In this document: one piece after another, positions 9,315 to 18,820 of the stretch | Layout of the letters: every line of letters begins with the position of its first letter | How positions within the stretch are numbered: the first letter of the stretch is position 1 | Assembly: GCA_013152275.1 (NCBI GenBank) | Contig: JAADGS010000073.1 | Coordinates: forward strand, 1 to 64,000 | DNA from: Actinomycetota bacterium | Lineage (GTDB): Bacteria; Actinomycetota; Acidimicrobiia; Spongiisociales; UBA4744 | Direction: 5' to 3' | DNA: 64,000 bases | Program-made: the position numbers and the translations under genes | Notes under the pieces: generated by a model | What the model was told of the DNA's origin: nothing | What the model saw: only the letters and a program-made list of their open reading frames with translations | The model's database searches: none

Positions 9315-10181
9315 ATGCTGAACTTCGTTGCGGGAACGGCGGTCGTTCTCTCGATCGCGGCTGTCATCTGGGCACTCCGGTCGAACGCGGCGGCCCGCAC
9401 ACGAGAGGCTGCGGCCAAAGAGTCGGCCGAACGAGCCCGACAGATGAAGGACGAGTTCGTGTCGATGGTGAGTCACGAGCTACGAACGCCGCTGACATCG
9501 ATCGCCGGCTTCGCAGAAGCCCTCAGAGAATCCTGGCGTACGAGCAGGGAGGAAGAGGTCGACGAGTTCCTCGACATCATCCGCAACCAGGCGCAGCACC
9601 TGCACGAATTGGTGGAAGATATCCTCGTGCTTCCTCGTCTCCAGGCGGGAAGGCTGCCCCTGCACCCGGAGGAGTTCGAACTCGCGCCGCTCGCTCACGA
9701 GGTGGTCAGTCTGGTGAGCCCTCCTGGGGCGAAGCGGGAGGCAGCCGTTGCGATCCCGGGCGGGGTCATGGTGAACGCCGACCGGAGGCGGGTGTTTCAG
9801 GTGCTTCGCAATCTGTTCGAGAATGCGGTGAAGTACGGCGGCGATCAGGTGCTCATCGAAGGCAGTCCGTACGGGCGTCGCTTCCTTGTCGTCGTGTCCG
9901 ACAACGGTCCCGGCATCCAGGACGAAGAAGTCGACCGAATGTTCGTCCGTTTCGAGCAAAGGTCGAAGGGAGACGCACGATCGGATCAGGGGATCGGTCT
10001 CGGGCTTCCGATTGCCCTGCAGCTGGCGCAGGCGATGGGCGGGGACCTGTGGTATGAGCACCGGTTTCCGACCGGATCGAGATTCTGTTTCACCATCGCG
10101 TTGGCCGGTGTCCCGGAGGATGGAGCGGAGGCCTCGGTCCGTCATCCGGACGAACTGCGGTCCGCCCACGAAGGTCACTGA
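9315..10181 (+). CDS. Membrane-anchored sensor histidine kinase (HisKA-HATPase)
   Basis: Protein of 288 aa with one N-terminal membrane helix (about residues 4-22) and no extracellular sensor domain. The H-box is MVSHELRTPLTS with His54, the N-box is NLFENAVKYGG, and the G-boxes are SDNGPGIQ and GIGLGLPIA. A coiled segment (AAARTREAAAKESAERARQ) links membrane and H-box. It follows the CheA-like kinase and the receiver protein by 127 nt on the same strand, so it may phosphorylate or balance the same receiver. The region 9188-9314 shows no further gene. GGGAG directly precedes the ATG. Confidence 0.87.
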   Translation: MLNFVAGTAVVLSIAAVIWALRSNAAARTREAAAKESAERARQMKDEFVSMVSHELRTPLTSIAGFAEALRESWRTSREEEVDEFLDIIRNQAQHLHELVEDILVLPRLQAGRLPLHPEEFELAPLAHEVVSLVSPPGAKREAAVAIPGGVMVNADRRRVFQVLRNLFENAVKYGGDQVLIEGSPYGRRFLVVVSDNGPGIQDEEVDRMFVRFEQRSKGDARSDQGIGLGLPIALQLAQAMGGDLWYEHRFPTGSRFCFTIALAGVPEDGAEASVRHPDELRSAHEGH

Positions 10182-10236
10182 AGCGACCTTCGGGTCGGTG
10201 TCACCTGTCGCCGGTCGGACTGTCACAGAGCACGGG

Positions 10237-10242
10237 TACCAT
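10237..10242 (+). promoter_or_regulatory. -10 box of a leaderless promoter for the UvrD/PcrA-type helicase
   Basis: TACCAT ends 7 nt before ATG 10250, with no Shine-Dalgarno sequence in between. This placement means transcription would begin at or next to the A of the start codon, as is common in actinobacteria. Confidence 0.5.
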
Positions 10243-10249
10243 CGGCACC

Positions 10250-12451
10250 ATGCGCGAGCACTCCCTGACCGACTCATCGCTGCTCGACGACCTGAACCCG
10301 GTGCAGCGTGATGCGGTCGCGGCCACCGAAGGCCCGGTGCTGGTCGTGGCGGGTGCCGGGTCGGGCAAGACGAGGGTGCTCATCTACAGGATTGCCCATC
10401 TGATCCACGATATGGGTGTACCCCCTCAGTCGATTCTTGCGATCACGTTCACCAACAAGGCTGCGGGTGAGATGCGCGATCGGGCCGAGGTACTGGTCGG
10501 ATCCCGTGTGCGGGCGATGACGATTTCGACGTTCCACAGTGCCTGTGCCCGAATCCTGCGTCGGGAGGCACATCGGCTCGGCTATCGGTCGGGGTTCTCC
10601 ATCTACGACAGCGCCGACGCCTTGCGGCTCACGACCATGTGCATACGCGATCTCGACATGGATCCGAAGCGGTTCCCTCCGCGGAGCATTCGAGCGGCGA
10701 TCTCGAACGCGAAGAATGAGATGATCGACTTTGAAACCCACAAGGCGCAGGGTGCCGGGTTCTATCACGAACAGGTTGCAGACGTCTACCGCCTCTACCA
10801 GCAGCGACTGCTGGAGGCCTCTGCAATGGACTTCGACGATCTCTTGATGGTCACCGTCGAGCTGTTCGGAGCGTTTCCCGAGGTGCTCGAGCACTATCAG
10901 CGCCGCTGGCAGTACGTGATGGTCGACGAGTATCAGGACACGAATCGAGCGCAGTACATGCTGGTGAAGCAGCTCGCCGCCGGTCACCGGAACCTGTGTG
11001 TCGTCGGCGACAGCGACCAATCGATCTATGGGTGGCGGGGCGCGGACATCCGCAACATCCTCGACTTCGAGAAGGACTACCCGGACGCGAAGGTCGTGGT
11101 CCTCGATCGCAACTACCGCTCCACCGAGGTGATCCTCGAGGCGGCGAACTCGGTGATCGCCAACAACGTCGCCCGCAAGCCGAAGCATCTGTGGACCGAC
11201 CGCGGTCGGGGAGAACCGGTCGTGCGTTACCAGGCGGAGGATGAACACGACGAGGCGGCGTTTGTCGCCGAGCAGATCGGTTCCCTTGAAGAGGCCGGGT
11301 ACACGGCGTCCGATGTCGCGGTGTTCTATCGGACCAATGCGCAGAGCAGGGTGCTCGAGGAGGTGTTCGTTCGCTACGCCCTCCCATACCAGGTGGTCGG
11401 CGGCGTGAAGTTCTACGAACGCAGGGAGGTCAAGGATGTCCTCGCGTACCTGCGGGTGCTGGTCAACCCCGACGACGAGGTGGCCCTCAAGCGGATCATC
11501 AACGTTCCGAAACGGGGTCTGGGCTCCACCTCGATCGCTCACGTCGATCGTTTCGCTCAAGGCCGCGGGATCAGCTTCCACGACGCCCTTGTCGCCGTCG
11601 ACGATGAGCCACACCTGGCGGTCCGGGCCCGCAGACAGATCAAGGAGTTTGTCGCGCTACTCGGCATGCTGCGCGAACATGCCGCGGATGGGGCGAAGGC
11701 TGCGTTGGAAGCGGTACTGGCCGAGACCGGGTATCTGGCCGAAATGGAGGCGGAGCGAACGATCGAAGCGCTCGGGCGGGTCGAGAACCTGCGGGAGCTG
11801 GTGTCGGTCGTCGAAGAGTACGAGGCGGGTGCCGTGGGGACGCTTGTGGATGAGGAGGAGTGGGACGAGTTGCCGGGGCTTCGGAGACTTGAGTTGTTCC
11901 TCGAGTCGATCAGCCTCGTCACGGATCTCGACGAACTCGACGAGGGTACCGAGGCCGTAACGCTGATGACGCTGCACACGGCCAAGGGTCTCGAGTTTCC
12001 GGTGATCTTCCTGATCGGCATGGACGACGGCGTGTTTCCGCATGCCCGATCGCTGAGTGACCCGGACCAGCTCGAGGAGGAACGCAGGCTCTGTTATGTG
12101 GGCATCACCCGTGCGAAGGACCGTCTGTTCGTCACGAACGCCTGGAGTCGGATGCTGTGGGGCGGGACGAACTACAACCCGCCGAGCCGGTTCCTGACCG
12201 AGATCCCCGACTCACTGACCGAGACGATCAAGCGGGGCCGGCGGCGGCCTGATCGAAAGCAGATCAGGCCTCGTGAGACGGTCGGCGTGCTCGATCTCGT
12301 GATCGGCGACCGGGTCTGCCACGACAAGTGGGGGTCGGGGACGGTGCGGCGAATCGTCGGCTCCGGTGACCGGGCAGAAGCGACGGTCGCCTTCGACGGG
12401 ATGGGCGAGAAGCGCCTGCTGCTCGCCTGGGCGCCGCTGAAGAAGGAGTAA
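10250..12451 (+). CDS. pcrA: ATP-dependent DNA helicase, UvrD/PcrA family
   Basis: A superfamily 1A 3'-5' helicase of 733 aa, normal length for PcrA. Visible motifs: Q-motif LNPVQRDAVAA, motif I AGAGSGKTR, Ia ITFTNKAAGEM, II VDEYQDTN, III VVGDSDQSIYGWRGA, IV LDRNYRS, V LMTLHTAKGLEFPVIF and VI RRLCYVGITRAKDRL. The C-terminus has the Tudor-like tail (IGDRVCHDKWGSGTV) that in PcrA/UvrD contacts RNA polymerase. Role: nucleotide excision repair, replication restart and removal of stalled protein-DNA complexes. It is monocistronic, apparently leaderless, and followed by paired hairpin repeats before convergent transaldolase. Confidence 0.95.
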   Translation: MREHSLTDSSLLDDLNPVQRDAVAATEGPVLVVAGAGSGKTRVLIYRIAHLIHDMGVPPQSILAITFTNKAAGEMRDRAEVLVGSRVRAMTISTFHSACARILRREAHRLGYRSGFSIYDSADALRLTTMCIRDLDMDPKRFPPRSIRAAISNAKNEMIDFETHKAQGAGFYHEQVADVYRLYQQRLLEASAMDFDDLLMVTVELFGAFPEVLEHYQRRWQYVMVDEYQDTNRAQYMLVKQLAAGHRNLCVVGDSDQSIYGWRGADIRNILDFEKDYPDAKVVVLDRNYRSTEVILEAANSVIANNVARKPKHLWTDRGRGEPVVRYQAEDEHDEAAFVAEQIGSLEEAGYTASDVAVFYRTNAQSRVLEEVFVRYALPYQVVGGVKFYERREVKDVLAYLRVLVNPDDEVALKRIINVPKRGLGSTSIAHVDRFAQGRGISFHDALVAVDDEPHLAVRARRQIKEFVALLGMLREHAADGAKAALEAVLAETGYLAEMEAERTIEALGRVENLRELVSVVEEYEAGAVGTLVDEEEWDELPGLRRLELFLESISLVTDLDELDEGTEAVTLMTLHTAKGLEFPVIFLIGMDDGVFPHARSLSDPDQLEEERRLCYVGITRAKDRLFVTNAWSRMLWGGTNYNPPSRFLTEIPDSLTETIKRGRRRPDRKQIRPRETVGVLDLVIGDRVCHDKWGSGTVRRIVGSGDRAEATVAFDGMGEKRLLLAWAPLKKE

Positions 12452-12454
12452 CCG

Positions 12455-12507
12455 GTTTTCTCGTCAATGGGAGCGTCGATATGCGACGCCGGCATTGACA
12501 GGAAAAC
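12455..12507. repeat. Dispersed hairpin repeat A, copy 1
   Basis: An imperfect inverted repeat with arms GTTTTCTCGTCAATG and CATTGACAGGAAAAC and an inner stem GCGTCG/CGACGC around an ATATG loop. It lies 3 nt after the helicase stop. The same element recurs at 12517, 18821, 18880 and 21382. Confidence 0.85.
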
Positions 12508-12516
12508 ACCCTCCCC

Positions 12517-12568
12517 TTTTCTCGTCAATGGGAGCGTCGGTATGCGACGCCTGCATTGACAGGAAAAC
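12517..12568. repeat. Dispersed hairpin repeat A, copy 2
   Basis: A tandem neighbour of copy 1, differing at a few bases, with the same arms and the same GCGTCG/CGACGC inner stem. It ends 3 nt before the transaldolase stop codon, so the convergent pair of genes is separated almost wholly by these two hairpins, which could end transcription from both sides. Confidence 0.85.
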
Positions 12569-12571
12569 GGG

Positions 12572-13684
12572 CTAGGAGGCCGGCGCCGACCGTTTCTCGT
12601 CGATCGAGGCGAGGAGCTTGTGATAGGCGTCGGCAAACTTGCGCACGCCCTCGTCCTCGAGAACCTGTACCACGTCCTCGTAGTCGATACCGACCGTCGC
12701 GAGCTGATCGAGCGTCTTGACGGCAGCGGCGATATCGGTGCTCGTGAACACCTTGGGATCGGGGTTGCCGTGGTCCTGGTACGCCTCGATCGTGGAGATG
12801 GGCACGGTGTTGACCGTATTCGGGGCGACGAGATCTTCCACGTACATGACATCGCTGTAGGCGGGATTCTTGGTCGAGGTGCTTGCCCAGAGCGGACGCT
12901 GGATGTGGGCACCCTTGGCCACGAGCGCCTGCCAGCGATCTCCCGAGAATGTCTCGAGGAACGCGCCGTACGCGGCCCGGGCATTGGCGATCGCAGCCTT
13001 GCCGCGCAGCGCCAGGGCGTCATCGGTTCCGATGCCCTCGAGCCGTTTGTCGACCTCGGTATCGACCCGGGACACGAAGAACGATGCCACCGACGCGACA
13101 CGCGACACATCGCCACCGACGGCGACAAGGCCCTCGAGGCCGCCCAGGTATGCCTCCGCAACCTCCCCGTATCGATCGAGGGCGAAGATCAGGGTCACGT
13201 TGACGGAGATTCCTTCTGCGATCAGTTTCCGGACGGCGGGGATGCCTTCGACGGTCGCGGGCACCTTGATCAGCAGATTCGGGCGGTCGACCCGCTTCAC
13301 CCACCCGCGCGCCTCGGCGACCGTTGCAGTGGTGTCGTGGGCCAGGTCCGGTGACACTTCGACCGACACGTATCCATCGACACCGTCGGTGCGGTCGAAC
13401 ACGGGACGCATCACATCGCAGGCGGCCTGGATGTCGCCGGTGACGAGGGCCGTGTAGATCTCGTCGGTCGATGCACCACGACCGGCCATGTCACCAAGCG
13501 GTCCGTCGTAGTCGGCCGATCCTATGATCGCCGCGGCGAAGATCGACGGATTGGAGGTGACGCCGGTGATCGCGTCGTCGTCCATCATTCGTGGCAGGCC
13601 GGTGGGTTTGAGGAGCTCTTGGGATATGGAGTCGAGCCAGATGCTCTGACCCTGGGCGGCGACGGCGTGCAGACGTGATGACAT
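12572..13684 (-). CDS. tal: Transaldolase
   Basis: Transfers dihydroxyacetone units between sugar phosphates in the non-oxidative pentose phosphate pathway. Length 370 aa, as in the longer actinobacterial/cyanobacterial form. The Schiff-base Lys140 is in NLLIKVPATVEG, and the signature ITGVTSNPSIFAAAI is at about 39-53. The start is ATG 13684 (MSSRLHAVAAQG), with GGAG about 6-9 nt upstream. A longer frame to 13852 has no family similarity. It converges with the helicase gene across two hairpin repeats. Confidence 0.95.
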   Translation of the reverse strand: MSSRLHAVAAQGQSIWLDSISQELLKPTGLPRMMDDDAITGVTSNPSIFAAAIIGSADYDGPLGDMAGRGASTDEIYTALVTGDIQAACDVMRPVFDRTDGVDGYVSVEVSPDLAHDTTATVAEARGWVKRVDRPNLLIKVPATVEGIPAVRKLIAEGISVNVTLIFALDRYGEVAEAYLGGLEGLVAVGGDVSRVASVASFFVSRVDTEVDKRLEGIGTDDALALRGKAAIANARAAYGAFLETFSGDRWQALVAKGAHIQRPLWASTSTKNPAYSDVMYVEDLVAPNTVNTVPISTIEAYQDHGNPDPKVFTSTDIAAAVKTLDQLATVGIDYEDVVQVLEDEGVRKFADAYHKLLASIDEKRSAPAS

Positions 13685-13896
13685 GATGGCTCCGGATCGG
13701 TCGTGTTGGTCCAACGGTAGCGGGCCACCGCTTGTTCCATGCGTGTGCGGGGTATCGATTGAGGTGCTCGGCGACCCGGTCCTGCACGTCGTCGAACCGT
13801 TCGGCGATCCAATCGACAGGTGCCGGGCCCGGGTCGCCTCGGTCGATTCCATCCTCGAGGATCGAGTCTCATGGCCGGCTCTGGTCCGGTTCGTAT

Positions 13897-13937
13897 GCCA
13901 AACCGTGGTCTAAACTGTTAGGGAAAGGCCAAACCGT
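13897..13937 (+). promoter_or_regulatory. Promoter region with direct repeat before the SDR gene
   Basis: GCCAAACCGT occurs at 13897-13906 and again at 13928-13937, a 31-nt period, bracketing a likely -10 (TAAACT, 13911-13916) and the Shine-Dalgarno stretch GGGAAAGG (13921-13928). The repeats could be a regulator site or chance. The rest of 13685-13936 shows no convincing gene. Confidence 0.4.
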
Positions 13938-15016
13938 TGAACAACCTCGCCGTCGTCACCGGAGCATCCGGTCATCTGGGCGCCAACCTCGTTCGGCGCC
14001 TTGTCGCCGATGGGCGCCCGGTTCGGGTGGTGCTGCTTCCGGACGATCCCGCTCCGGCTCTCGCAGGACTCGACATCGAACGTGTCACGGGCGACGTACT
14101 CGATGAGGAGTCGCTGCGCCAGGTGTTCCGAGGCGCCGGCACGGTCTTTCACTTGGCAGGCATCATCTCCATCGAGGGCGGCTACGGTGGCAAAGTCGTC
14201 GCCGTGAACGTCGGAGGAGTCCGCAACGCCGCGGAAGCCGCCCTGGCCGAAGGGGTGAATCGATTCGTGCACTGCTCGTCCATTCACGCGTTCGACCCGC
14301 TGCCGCTGCGCCGAGCCGTCGACGAGCGCCGCGCCCGTCCCTCGAACGGCGGGCGTGCCGCCTACGACCGATCGAAGGCAGCCGGTGAGATCGAGTTACG
14401 CAAGGTGGTCGAACGAGGTCTCGATGCCGTGACCATCAATCCGACCGGCGTGATCGGGCCGTACGACTTCCAGCCGTCGCGCATGGGCCGAGTCCTGCTG
14501 ATGTTGCGAGCCGGGCGGCTGCCGGTCCTTCCCGACGGCGGGTTCAACTGGGTGGACGTGCGCGACGTCGCCGAGGCGCTGCTGCTCGGCGAGACAAAAG
14601 GGAGATCTGGCGAGTCCTACATCGCGGCCGGCCACTGGCAGTCGATGCGCGAGCTCGCGGAGCTGGTCGCCGCGGTGACCGGAGCGCGCCTTCCGCCGGT
14701 CATCCCGATGGGTATCGCCAGATTCGGCGCTCCCCTCGTCGGATTCGTCGATCACCGCCTGGGGAGGAACCCATTGTTCACCTCGGAGTCGGTCCGGGCC
14801 CTGCGCACCTACCGTCACATCGACCACGCCAAGGCGACGAGGACGCTCGGGTACATGCCTCGTCCGACTCGCGACACGATCGAAGACGTCTTCCGCTGGT
14901 TCGCGGAGGCGGGTGTGATCGAACGCGTGGGGGCGCCGAAGCTCAGTGCCCGGGCGTCCCTGCGAGCGTGGTGGAGGAGTGTCGGCCACGAGCGAGCCCG
15001 CCGACAGTCGGTGTGA
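13937..15016 (+). CDS. NAD-dependent epimerase/dehydratase (extended SDR)
   Basis: Oxidoreductase or epimerase of 359 aa with a Rossmann nucleotide site TGASGHLG (about 9-16), the SDR catalytic pair YDRSK, and the extended-SDR substrate region NPTGVIGPYDFQPS. The overall pattern resembles NAD-dependent epimerases and 3-beta-hydroxysteroid dehydrogenase/dihydroflavonol reductase-like proteins. The last 60 residues (from about PRPTRDTIEDV) are the usual helical end plus a basic tail. TTG 13937 is chosen because GGGAAAGG lies 8 nt before it. The substrate cannot be told from sequence, and neighbours give no hint. It is probably monocistronic. Confidence 0.85.
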   Translation: MNNLAVVTGASGHLGANLVRRLVADGRPVRVVLLPDDPAPALAGLDIERVTGDVLDEESLRQVFRGAGTVFHLAGIISIEGGYGGKVVAVNVGGVRNAAEAALAEGVNRFVHCSSIHAFDPLPLRRAVDERRARPSNGGRAAYDRSKAAGEIELRKVVERGLDAVTINPTGVIGPYDFQPSRMGRVLLMLRAGRLPVLPDGGFNWVDVRDVAEALLLGETKGRSGESYIAAGHWQSMRELAELVAAVTGARLPPVIPMGIARFGAPLVGFVDHRLGRNPLFTSESVRALRTYRHIDHAKATRTLGYMPRPTRDTIEDVFRWFAEAGVIERVGAPKLSARASLRAWWRSVGHERARRQSV

Positions 15017-15079
15017 GCTGTCACTTTCACCGATCACAATGCGGGGCTCGGGGCGTCATGCAGTAACCTTCGGTTCGCA

Positions 15080-15472
15080 ATGCCACGCAGGATCCTGATC
15101 GCAAAGCCCGGCCTCGACGGGCACGACCGGGGGGCCAAGGTGATCGCTCGGGCGCTTCGCGATGCCGGCAACGAAGTGATCTACTCGGGTCTGCACCAGA
15201 CTCCCGAGCAGATCGTCGATACCGCCATCCAGGAAGACGTCGACGCGATCGGTTTGTCGGTCCTCAGCGGTGCCCACATGACGCTGTTTCCACGCGTCGT
15301 GCAACTTCTCGCCGAGCAGGGTATCCACGACATCGTTGTGTTCGGTGGCGGCATCATCCCCGATGATGACATCGCCAAGCTGAAAGACGCCGGTCTGTCC
15401 GGCATCTTCACACCGGGCACACCGCTGTCCGAGATCACCGACTGGGTAGCGAGCAACATACAAGAACACTGA
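15080..15472 (+). CDS. Cobalamin-binding small subunit of methylmalonyl-CoA mutase type
   Basis: Protein of 130 aa equal to the C-terminal B12 domain of methylmalonyl-CoA mutase. The base-off cobalamin motif is GLDGHDRG (DxHxxG, His19), followed by SVLSGAH and VVFGGGIIP. It lacks the TIM-barrel catalytic part, so it needs a separate large subunit that is not in this window. It sits 13 nt before sucC, which together would move methylmalonyl-CoA to succinyl-CoA to succinate. An alternative is the B12 subunit of a related mutase such as 2-hydroxyisobutyryl- or ethylmalonyl-CoA mutase. A -10-like TAACCT lies at 15064-15069, giving a very short leader. Confidence 0.87.
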   Translation: MPRRILIAKPGLDGHDRGAKVIARALRDAGNEVIYSGLHQTPEQIVDTAIQEDVDAIGLSVLSGAHMTLFPRVVQLLAEQGIHDIVVFGGGIIPDDDIAKLKDAGLSGIFTPGTPLSEITDWVASNIQEH

Positions 15473-15485
15473 CGAGGAGAGATTC

Positions 15486-16637
15486 GTGGACCTTCTGGAA
15501 TACCAGGGGAAGTCCTTGTTCGCCCGCATCGGGGTACCCGTCCCCGATGGCCGGGCGGCCACCACCGCCGAGGAGGCACGGGATGCCGCCCGTGAGCTCG
15601 GCGGAACCGTGGTGGTCAAGGCGCAGGTGCAGGTAGGCGGACGAGGCAAGGCAGGCGGTATCAAGCTTGCCGAGACTCCCGATGAGGCGTATGAGCGGGC
15701 CGAGAAGATCCTCGGCATGGACATCAAAGGTCACACCGTCCATCGTGTGTGGATCGAACGAGCTTCGAAGATCAAGGCCGAGTACTACGCGTCGTTCACG
15801 CTGGACCGTTCGGCCAAGAAGCATCTCGGGATGATCAGCGCCAAGGGTGGCGTGGAGATCGAGCAGGTCGCTGCCACCGAACCGGACGCGGTCGTCAAAG
15901 TGCACATCGACCCGGTCATGGGTCTGCCGAATTGGCTTGCCACCGAGATGGTCTACCGCGCCAAACTCGACCCGGGGGCCGCCCGCGGTGCCATTGCCTT
16001 GTTGAAGAAGCTCTACCAGGCGTTCGTCGAGTTCGACTGTGATCTCGTTGAAGTCAATCCGATGATTCTGACAGAGGATGGCGAGGTGATGGCGCTCGAC
16101 GCGAAGGTGACGCTCGACGAGAACGGCTTCTTTCGACACAAGGATTTTCCGGCGTTCGCCAAGGAGCACGTCATCCCGCCGGTCGAGCGAATGGCGAAGG
16201 AACGCGGGTTGAACTTCATCAAGCTCGACGGTGATGTGGGCATCATCGGCAACGGCGCCGGTCTCGTGATGTCGACTCTCGACGTCGTGTCGCTCGTCGG
16301 CGGCAAGGCTGCGAACTTCCTCGACGTCGGTGGCGGTGCAGGTGCCGACACGATCACGAACGCCCTCGAAGTCCTCATGGAGGACGCGTCGGTCAAGATC
16401 GTGTTGATCAACATCTTCGGTGGGATCACCCGCTGTGACCTCGTCGCCCAGGGTGTCCTCGAAGCGTTCGAGAGGCTCGATCTTCCGTGGCCGATCGTTG
16501 TCCGTCTCGACGGGACGAACGCCGAAGAAGGGCGAAAGATCCTTGGCAGAGTGCAGTCCGACAAGCTCGTTCCCGCGGCGACGATGCGGGAGGCAGCCGA
16601 GAAAGCCGTGCAACTCGCAGGCGGGGAGGTGGGCTGA
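15486..16637 (+). CDS. sucC: Succinyl-CoA synthetase beta subunit
   Basis: The ADP/GDP-binding and succinate-binding subunit of succinyl-CoA ligase, 383 aa, normal length. It starts [22 protein letters not shown], a typical ATP-grasp opening, with [13 protein letters not shown] and the C-terminal [11 protein letters not shown] motif that contacts CoA ligase partners. GTG 15486 is preceded by GAGGAGAG. It shares its last base with the sucD start codon, so the two are coupled. The gene order B12 subunit-sucC-sucD links the TCA step with propionate-derived methylmalonyl-CoA. Confidence 0.96.
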   Translation: MDLLEYQGKSLFARIGVPVPDGRAATTAEEARDAARELGGTVVVKAQVQVGGRGKAGGIKLAETPDEAYERAEKILGMDIKGHTVHRVWIERASKIKAEYYASFTLDRSAKKHLGMISAKGGVEIEQVAATEPDAVVKVHIDPVMGLPNWLATEMVYRAKLDPGAARGAIALLKKLYQAFVEFDCDLVEVNPMILTEDGEVMALDAKVTLDENGFFRHKDFPAFAKEHVIPPVERMAKERGLNFIKLDGDVGIIGNGAGLVMSTLDVVSLVGGKAANFLDVGGGAGADTITNALEVLMEDASVKIVLINIFGGITRCDLVAQGVLEAFERLDLPWPIVVRLDGTNAEEGRKILGRVQSDKLVPAATMREAAEKAVQLAGGEVG

Positions 16638-17515
16638 TGGCGATCATCATCGATGAAAGCACCAAGGTCGTCGTGCAGGGTCTGACCGGCAAGGAAGGTC
16701 AGTTCCACGCGCTACGCAACCGTGACTATGGGACGAATGTGGTCGCCGGAACCCGCCCCGGCAAGGGCGGCGAGGAAGTGTCCGGCATCCCGATCTTCGA
16801 CACCGTGTCCCAGGCCGTTGAGGCAACGGGTGCGAACACGTCGTTGATCTTCGTTCCGCCGCCGTTCGCTGCAGACGCCGTCCTCGAGGCCGCCGCTGCG
16901 GGCGTGGATGTGATCGTGTGTATCACCGAAGGCATTCCCGCCCAGGACGAGGCAAAGGTCTTCAACTATCTGAAGGAGACGATGCCGGACACGATGTTGA
17001 TCGGTCCGAACTGCCCCGGGCTCATCTCACCTGGGAAGTCGAACGTCGGCATCATGCCCGATTCGATCACCGCGCCAGGGAACATCGGAGTCGTGTCGCG
17101 TTCCGGCACGCTCACGTACCAGGCGGTGCATGAGCTCACAACGCACGGGCTCGGCCAGACGACCTGCATCGGCATCGGAGGAGACCCGGTGCCCGGCACG
17201 ACGTTCATCGATGTCCTGGCCCTGTTCCAGGAAGACCCGGATACCAAAGGGATCGTGATGATCGGCGAGATCGGCGGAGATGCCGAGGAGCAGGCTGCCG
17301 AGTTCATCAGAGAGCACGTCACCAAACCGGTGGCTGCCTACATCGCCGGGGTCACGGCGCCAAAGGGCAAGAAGATGGGCCACGCGGGGGCGATCATCTC
17401 CGGTTCCAAGGGCACCGCGGCCGCCAAGATGGAGGCGCTGCAGGCCGTCGGTGTCACCGTTCTCGACGATCCGACGATGATCGGTGTGGCCATGAAGGAG
17501 CTGCTCGGATCCTGA
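16637..17515 (+). CDS. sucD: Succinyl-CoA synthetase alpha subunit
   Basis: The CoA-binding, phosphohistidine-carrying subunit, 292 aa. Active-site His249 is in [11 protein letters not shown]; the CoA Rossmann part shows TGKEGQFH and GTRPGKGG, and [11 protein letters not shown] is the typical central motif. ATG 16637 overlaps the sucC stop (TGATG). A frame extends upstream to 16487 but lies inside sucC and is not family-like. It is followed at once by a strong hairpin repeat that probably serves as terminator against the convergent MFS gene. Confidence 0.96.
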   Translation: MAIIIDESTKVVVQGLTGKEGQFHALRNRDYGTNVVAGTRPGKGGEEVSGIPIFDTVSQAVEATGANTSLIFVPPPFAADAVLEAAAAGVDVIVCITEGIPAQDEAKVFNYLKETMPDTMLIGPNCPGLISPGKSNVGIMPDSITAPGNIGVVSRSGTLTYQAVHELTTHGLGQTTCIGIGGDPVPGTTFIDVLALFQEDPDTKGIVMIGEIGGDAEEQAAEFIREHVTKPVAAYIAGVTAPKGKKMGHAGAIISGSKGTAAAKMEALQAVGVTVLDDPTMIGVAMKELLGS

Positions 17516-17518
17516 TTC

Positions 17519-17575
17519 ACCCGTTCTCGTGACGCTTCGGCGGGATTATTCCTGTCCAGCGTCACGAGAACGGGT
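17519..17575. repeat. Dispersed hairpin repeat C, copy 1
   Basis: Inverted repeat with 18-bp arms: ACCCGTTCTCGTGACGCT (17519-17536) and its exact complement at 17558-17575, with a 21-nt loop. It fills the gap between the convergent sucD and MFS genes and touches the MFS stop codon. A second copy lies at 55051-55105, with the loop sequence also conserved in the opposite orientation. It likely acts as a bidirectional terminator or mRNA end protector. Confidence 0.88.
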
Positions 17576-18798
17576 CAGGCATTCTCGATCGGGCGCAGCA
17601 CGAACCAGGTGTATGCGATGCCGGTGCCGTAAAGGATCAACATCGCCACGAACAGCACGGCGAATCCCGGCCCGAAACCGAGCTTGCTTCTGATCCAGCC
17701 CGACAACAACGGTCCGACGGTCCACCCGGCCGTCCAGACCATCGCTTCGGCTGCCGCGAGCGACGGACGCCAAGCCTCCTTGACCTGTCCCATCGTGAAC
17801 TCGGCGTAGATCGGGTTGGCTGCGTTCATCAACGCCGACCGGACGAACAGCGCTATGGCGACCGCAGCGAAGCTGCCGGAGAAACCCAGCATCGCAATGA
17901 ATGGCAGTGACAGCGTTTGGACGATCACGATGCTCGCAGTCTTGCCGAACCGCTCTGCGACGATCGGTTGGAGCATCACGGCAACGGCCATGCCCAGCTG
18001 GGACCATGCGAAGACGGCACCGAGGGCTGCAAAGGACACTCCGAACTTGCCTTCGACGAAGATGTTGAGGAACGGGATGATCAACCCTGCACCGAGACCG
18101 ATGAAGATGTTTGGCACCAGCAGGATCAGGATGATCCTCCTGGCGGGGCGAGGAATATGCCACAGCTTGCCCCCTATCGGTTCCGCCGGCCTGACTTCGG
18201 TGAGCTTCCAGAGGGGGAGCGCGGTGATCAGGTAGAGCACTGCGGCGACCATGACCGTCCACTGAATTGCCTGGAGGCTCTTCGGATCGAAGCCGCCGAT
18301 CCTGGCGAAGAACGACGGGAGCCAGCCACCCGCGAGGCTGCCGAAGAACCCGGCGACGAGGTTTGCCGCGAACTGCGCCGAGAACAGGTACGTGCGGTTC
18401 GCCTGCGGTTCGAGTGCGGTCATCAGTGGGCTCGGCACCACCCAGAAGGCCATGCCGCCGAGCCCGATCAGGAAGATCGACATCATCGCGGGCACGATGC
18501 TGTGTGAAAGGGACAGCCCCAGGAGACCCAGACCGGCGGCGAACGCTCCCATCCGCATCATGCGCACGTACCCGGTGCGTTCCGAGAGGCGAGCCACGGG
18601 GAGGGCGAGTATGAGGGCGACGAGGTTGGGCACGGCGTTGGCGATGCCGACCATGGTCTGGGAGAAACCGAGGCCCTCGAACAGGAAGTTCAGCAGCAGC
18701 CAGGTGACGCTGAACGAGAAACCCCACAGCGTCGCGGCGACGAGGAACCAGCGCGAATCACGCGTGAACGATCGAACGTGGGTGATTGCTCTGAGCAC
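17575..18798 (-). CDS. Major facilitator superfamily transporter
   Basis: Membrane protein of 407 aa with about 12 hydrophobic segments. The cytoplasmic loop between helices 2 and 3 is [17 protein letters not shown], the MFS A-motif position. The last helix pair ends [18 protein letters not shown] 18798 is the first usable start in frame. A strong AAAGGAGGG lies 16 nt upstream but is better spaced to an out-of-frame ATG at 18806, so the start is uncertain. Substrate unknown; it resembles multidrug or sugar-type MFS proteins only generally. It is bounded by hairpin repeats on both ends. Confidence 0.85.
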   Translation of the reverse strand: MLRAITHVRSFTRDSRWFLVAATLWGFSFSVTWLLLNFLFEGLGFSQTMVGIANAVPNLVALILALPVARLSERTGYVRMMRMGAFAAGLGLLGLSLSHSIVPAMMSIFLIGLGGMAFWVVPSPLMTALEPQANRTYLFSAQFAANLVAGFFGSLAGGWLPSFFARIGGFDPKSLQAIQWTVMVAAVLYLITALPLWKLTEVRPAEPIGGKLWHIPRPARRIILILLVPNIFIGLGAGLIIPFLNIFVEGKFGVSFAALGAVFAWSQLGMAVAVMLQPIVAERFGKTASIVIVQTLSLPFIAMLGFSGSFAAVAIALFVRSALMNAANPIYAEFTMGQVKEAWRPSLAAAEAMVWTAGWTVGPLLSGWIRSKLGFGPGFAVLFVAMLILYGTGIAYTWFVLRPIENA

Positions 18799-18820
18799 CG
18801 GCGCATGGTAGATACCCTCC

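Noticed and set aside
13685-13936. Possible small minus-strand gene between tal and the SDR gene (reads VDWIAERFDDVQDRVAEHL)
   Set aside because: The peptide looks helical, but the frame has no good start or ribosome site and runs into the tal promoter region; kept as unexplained sequence.
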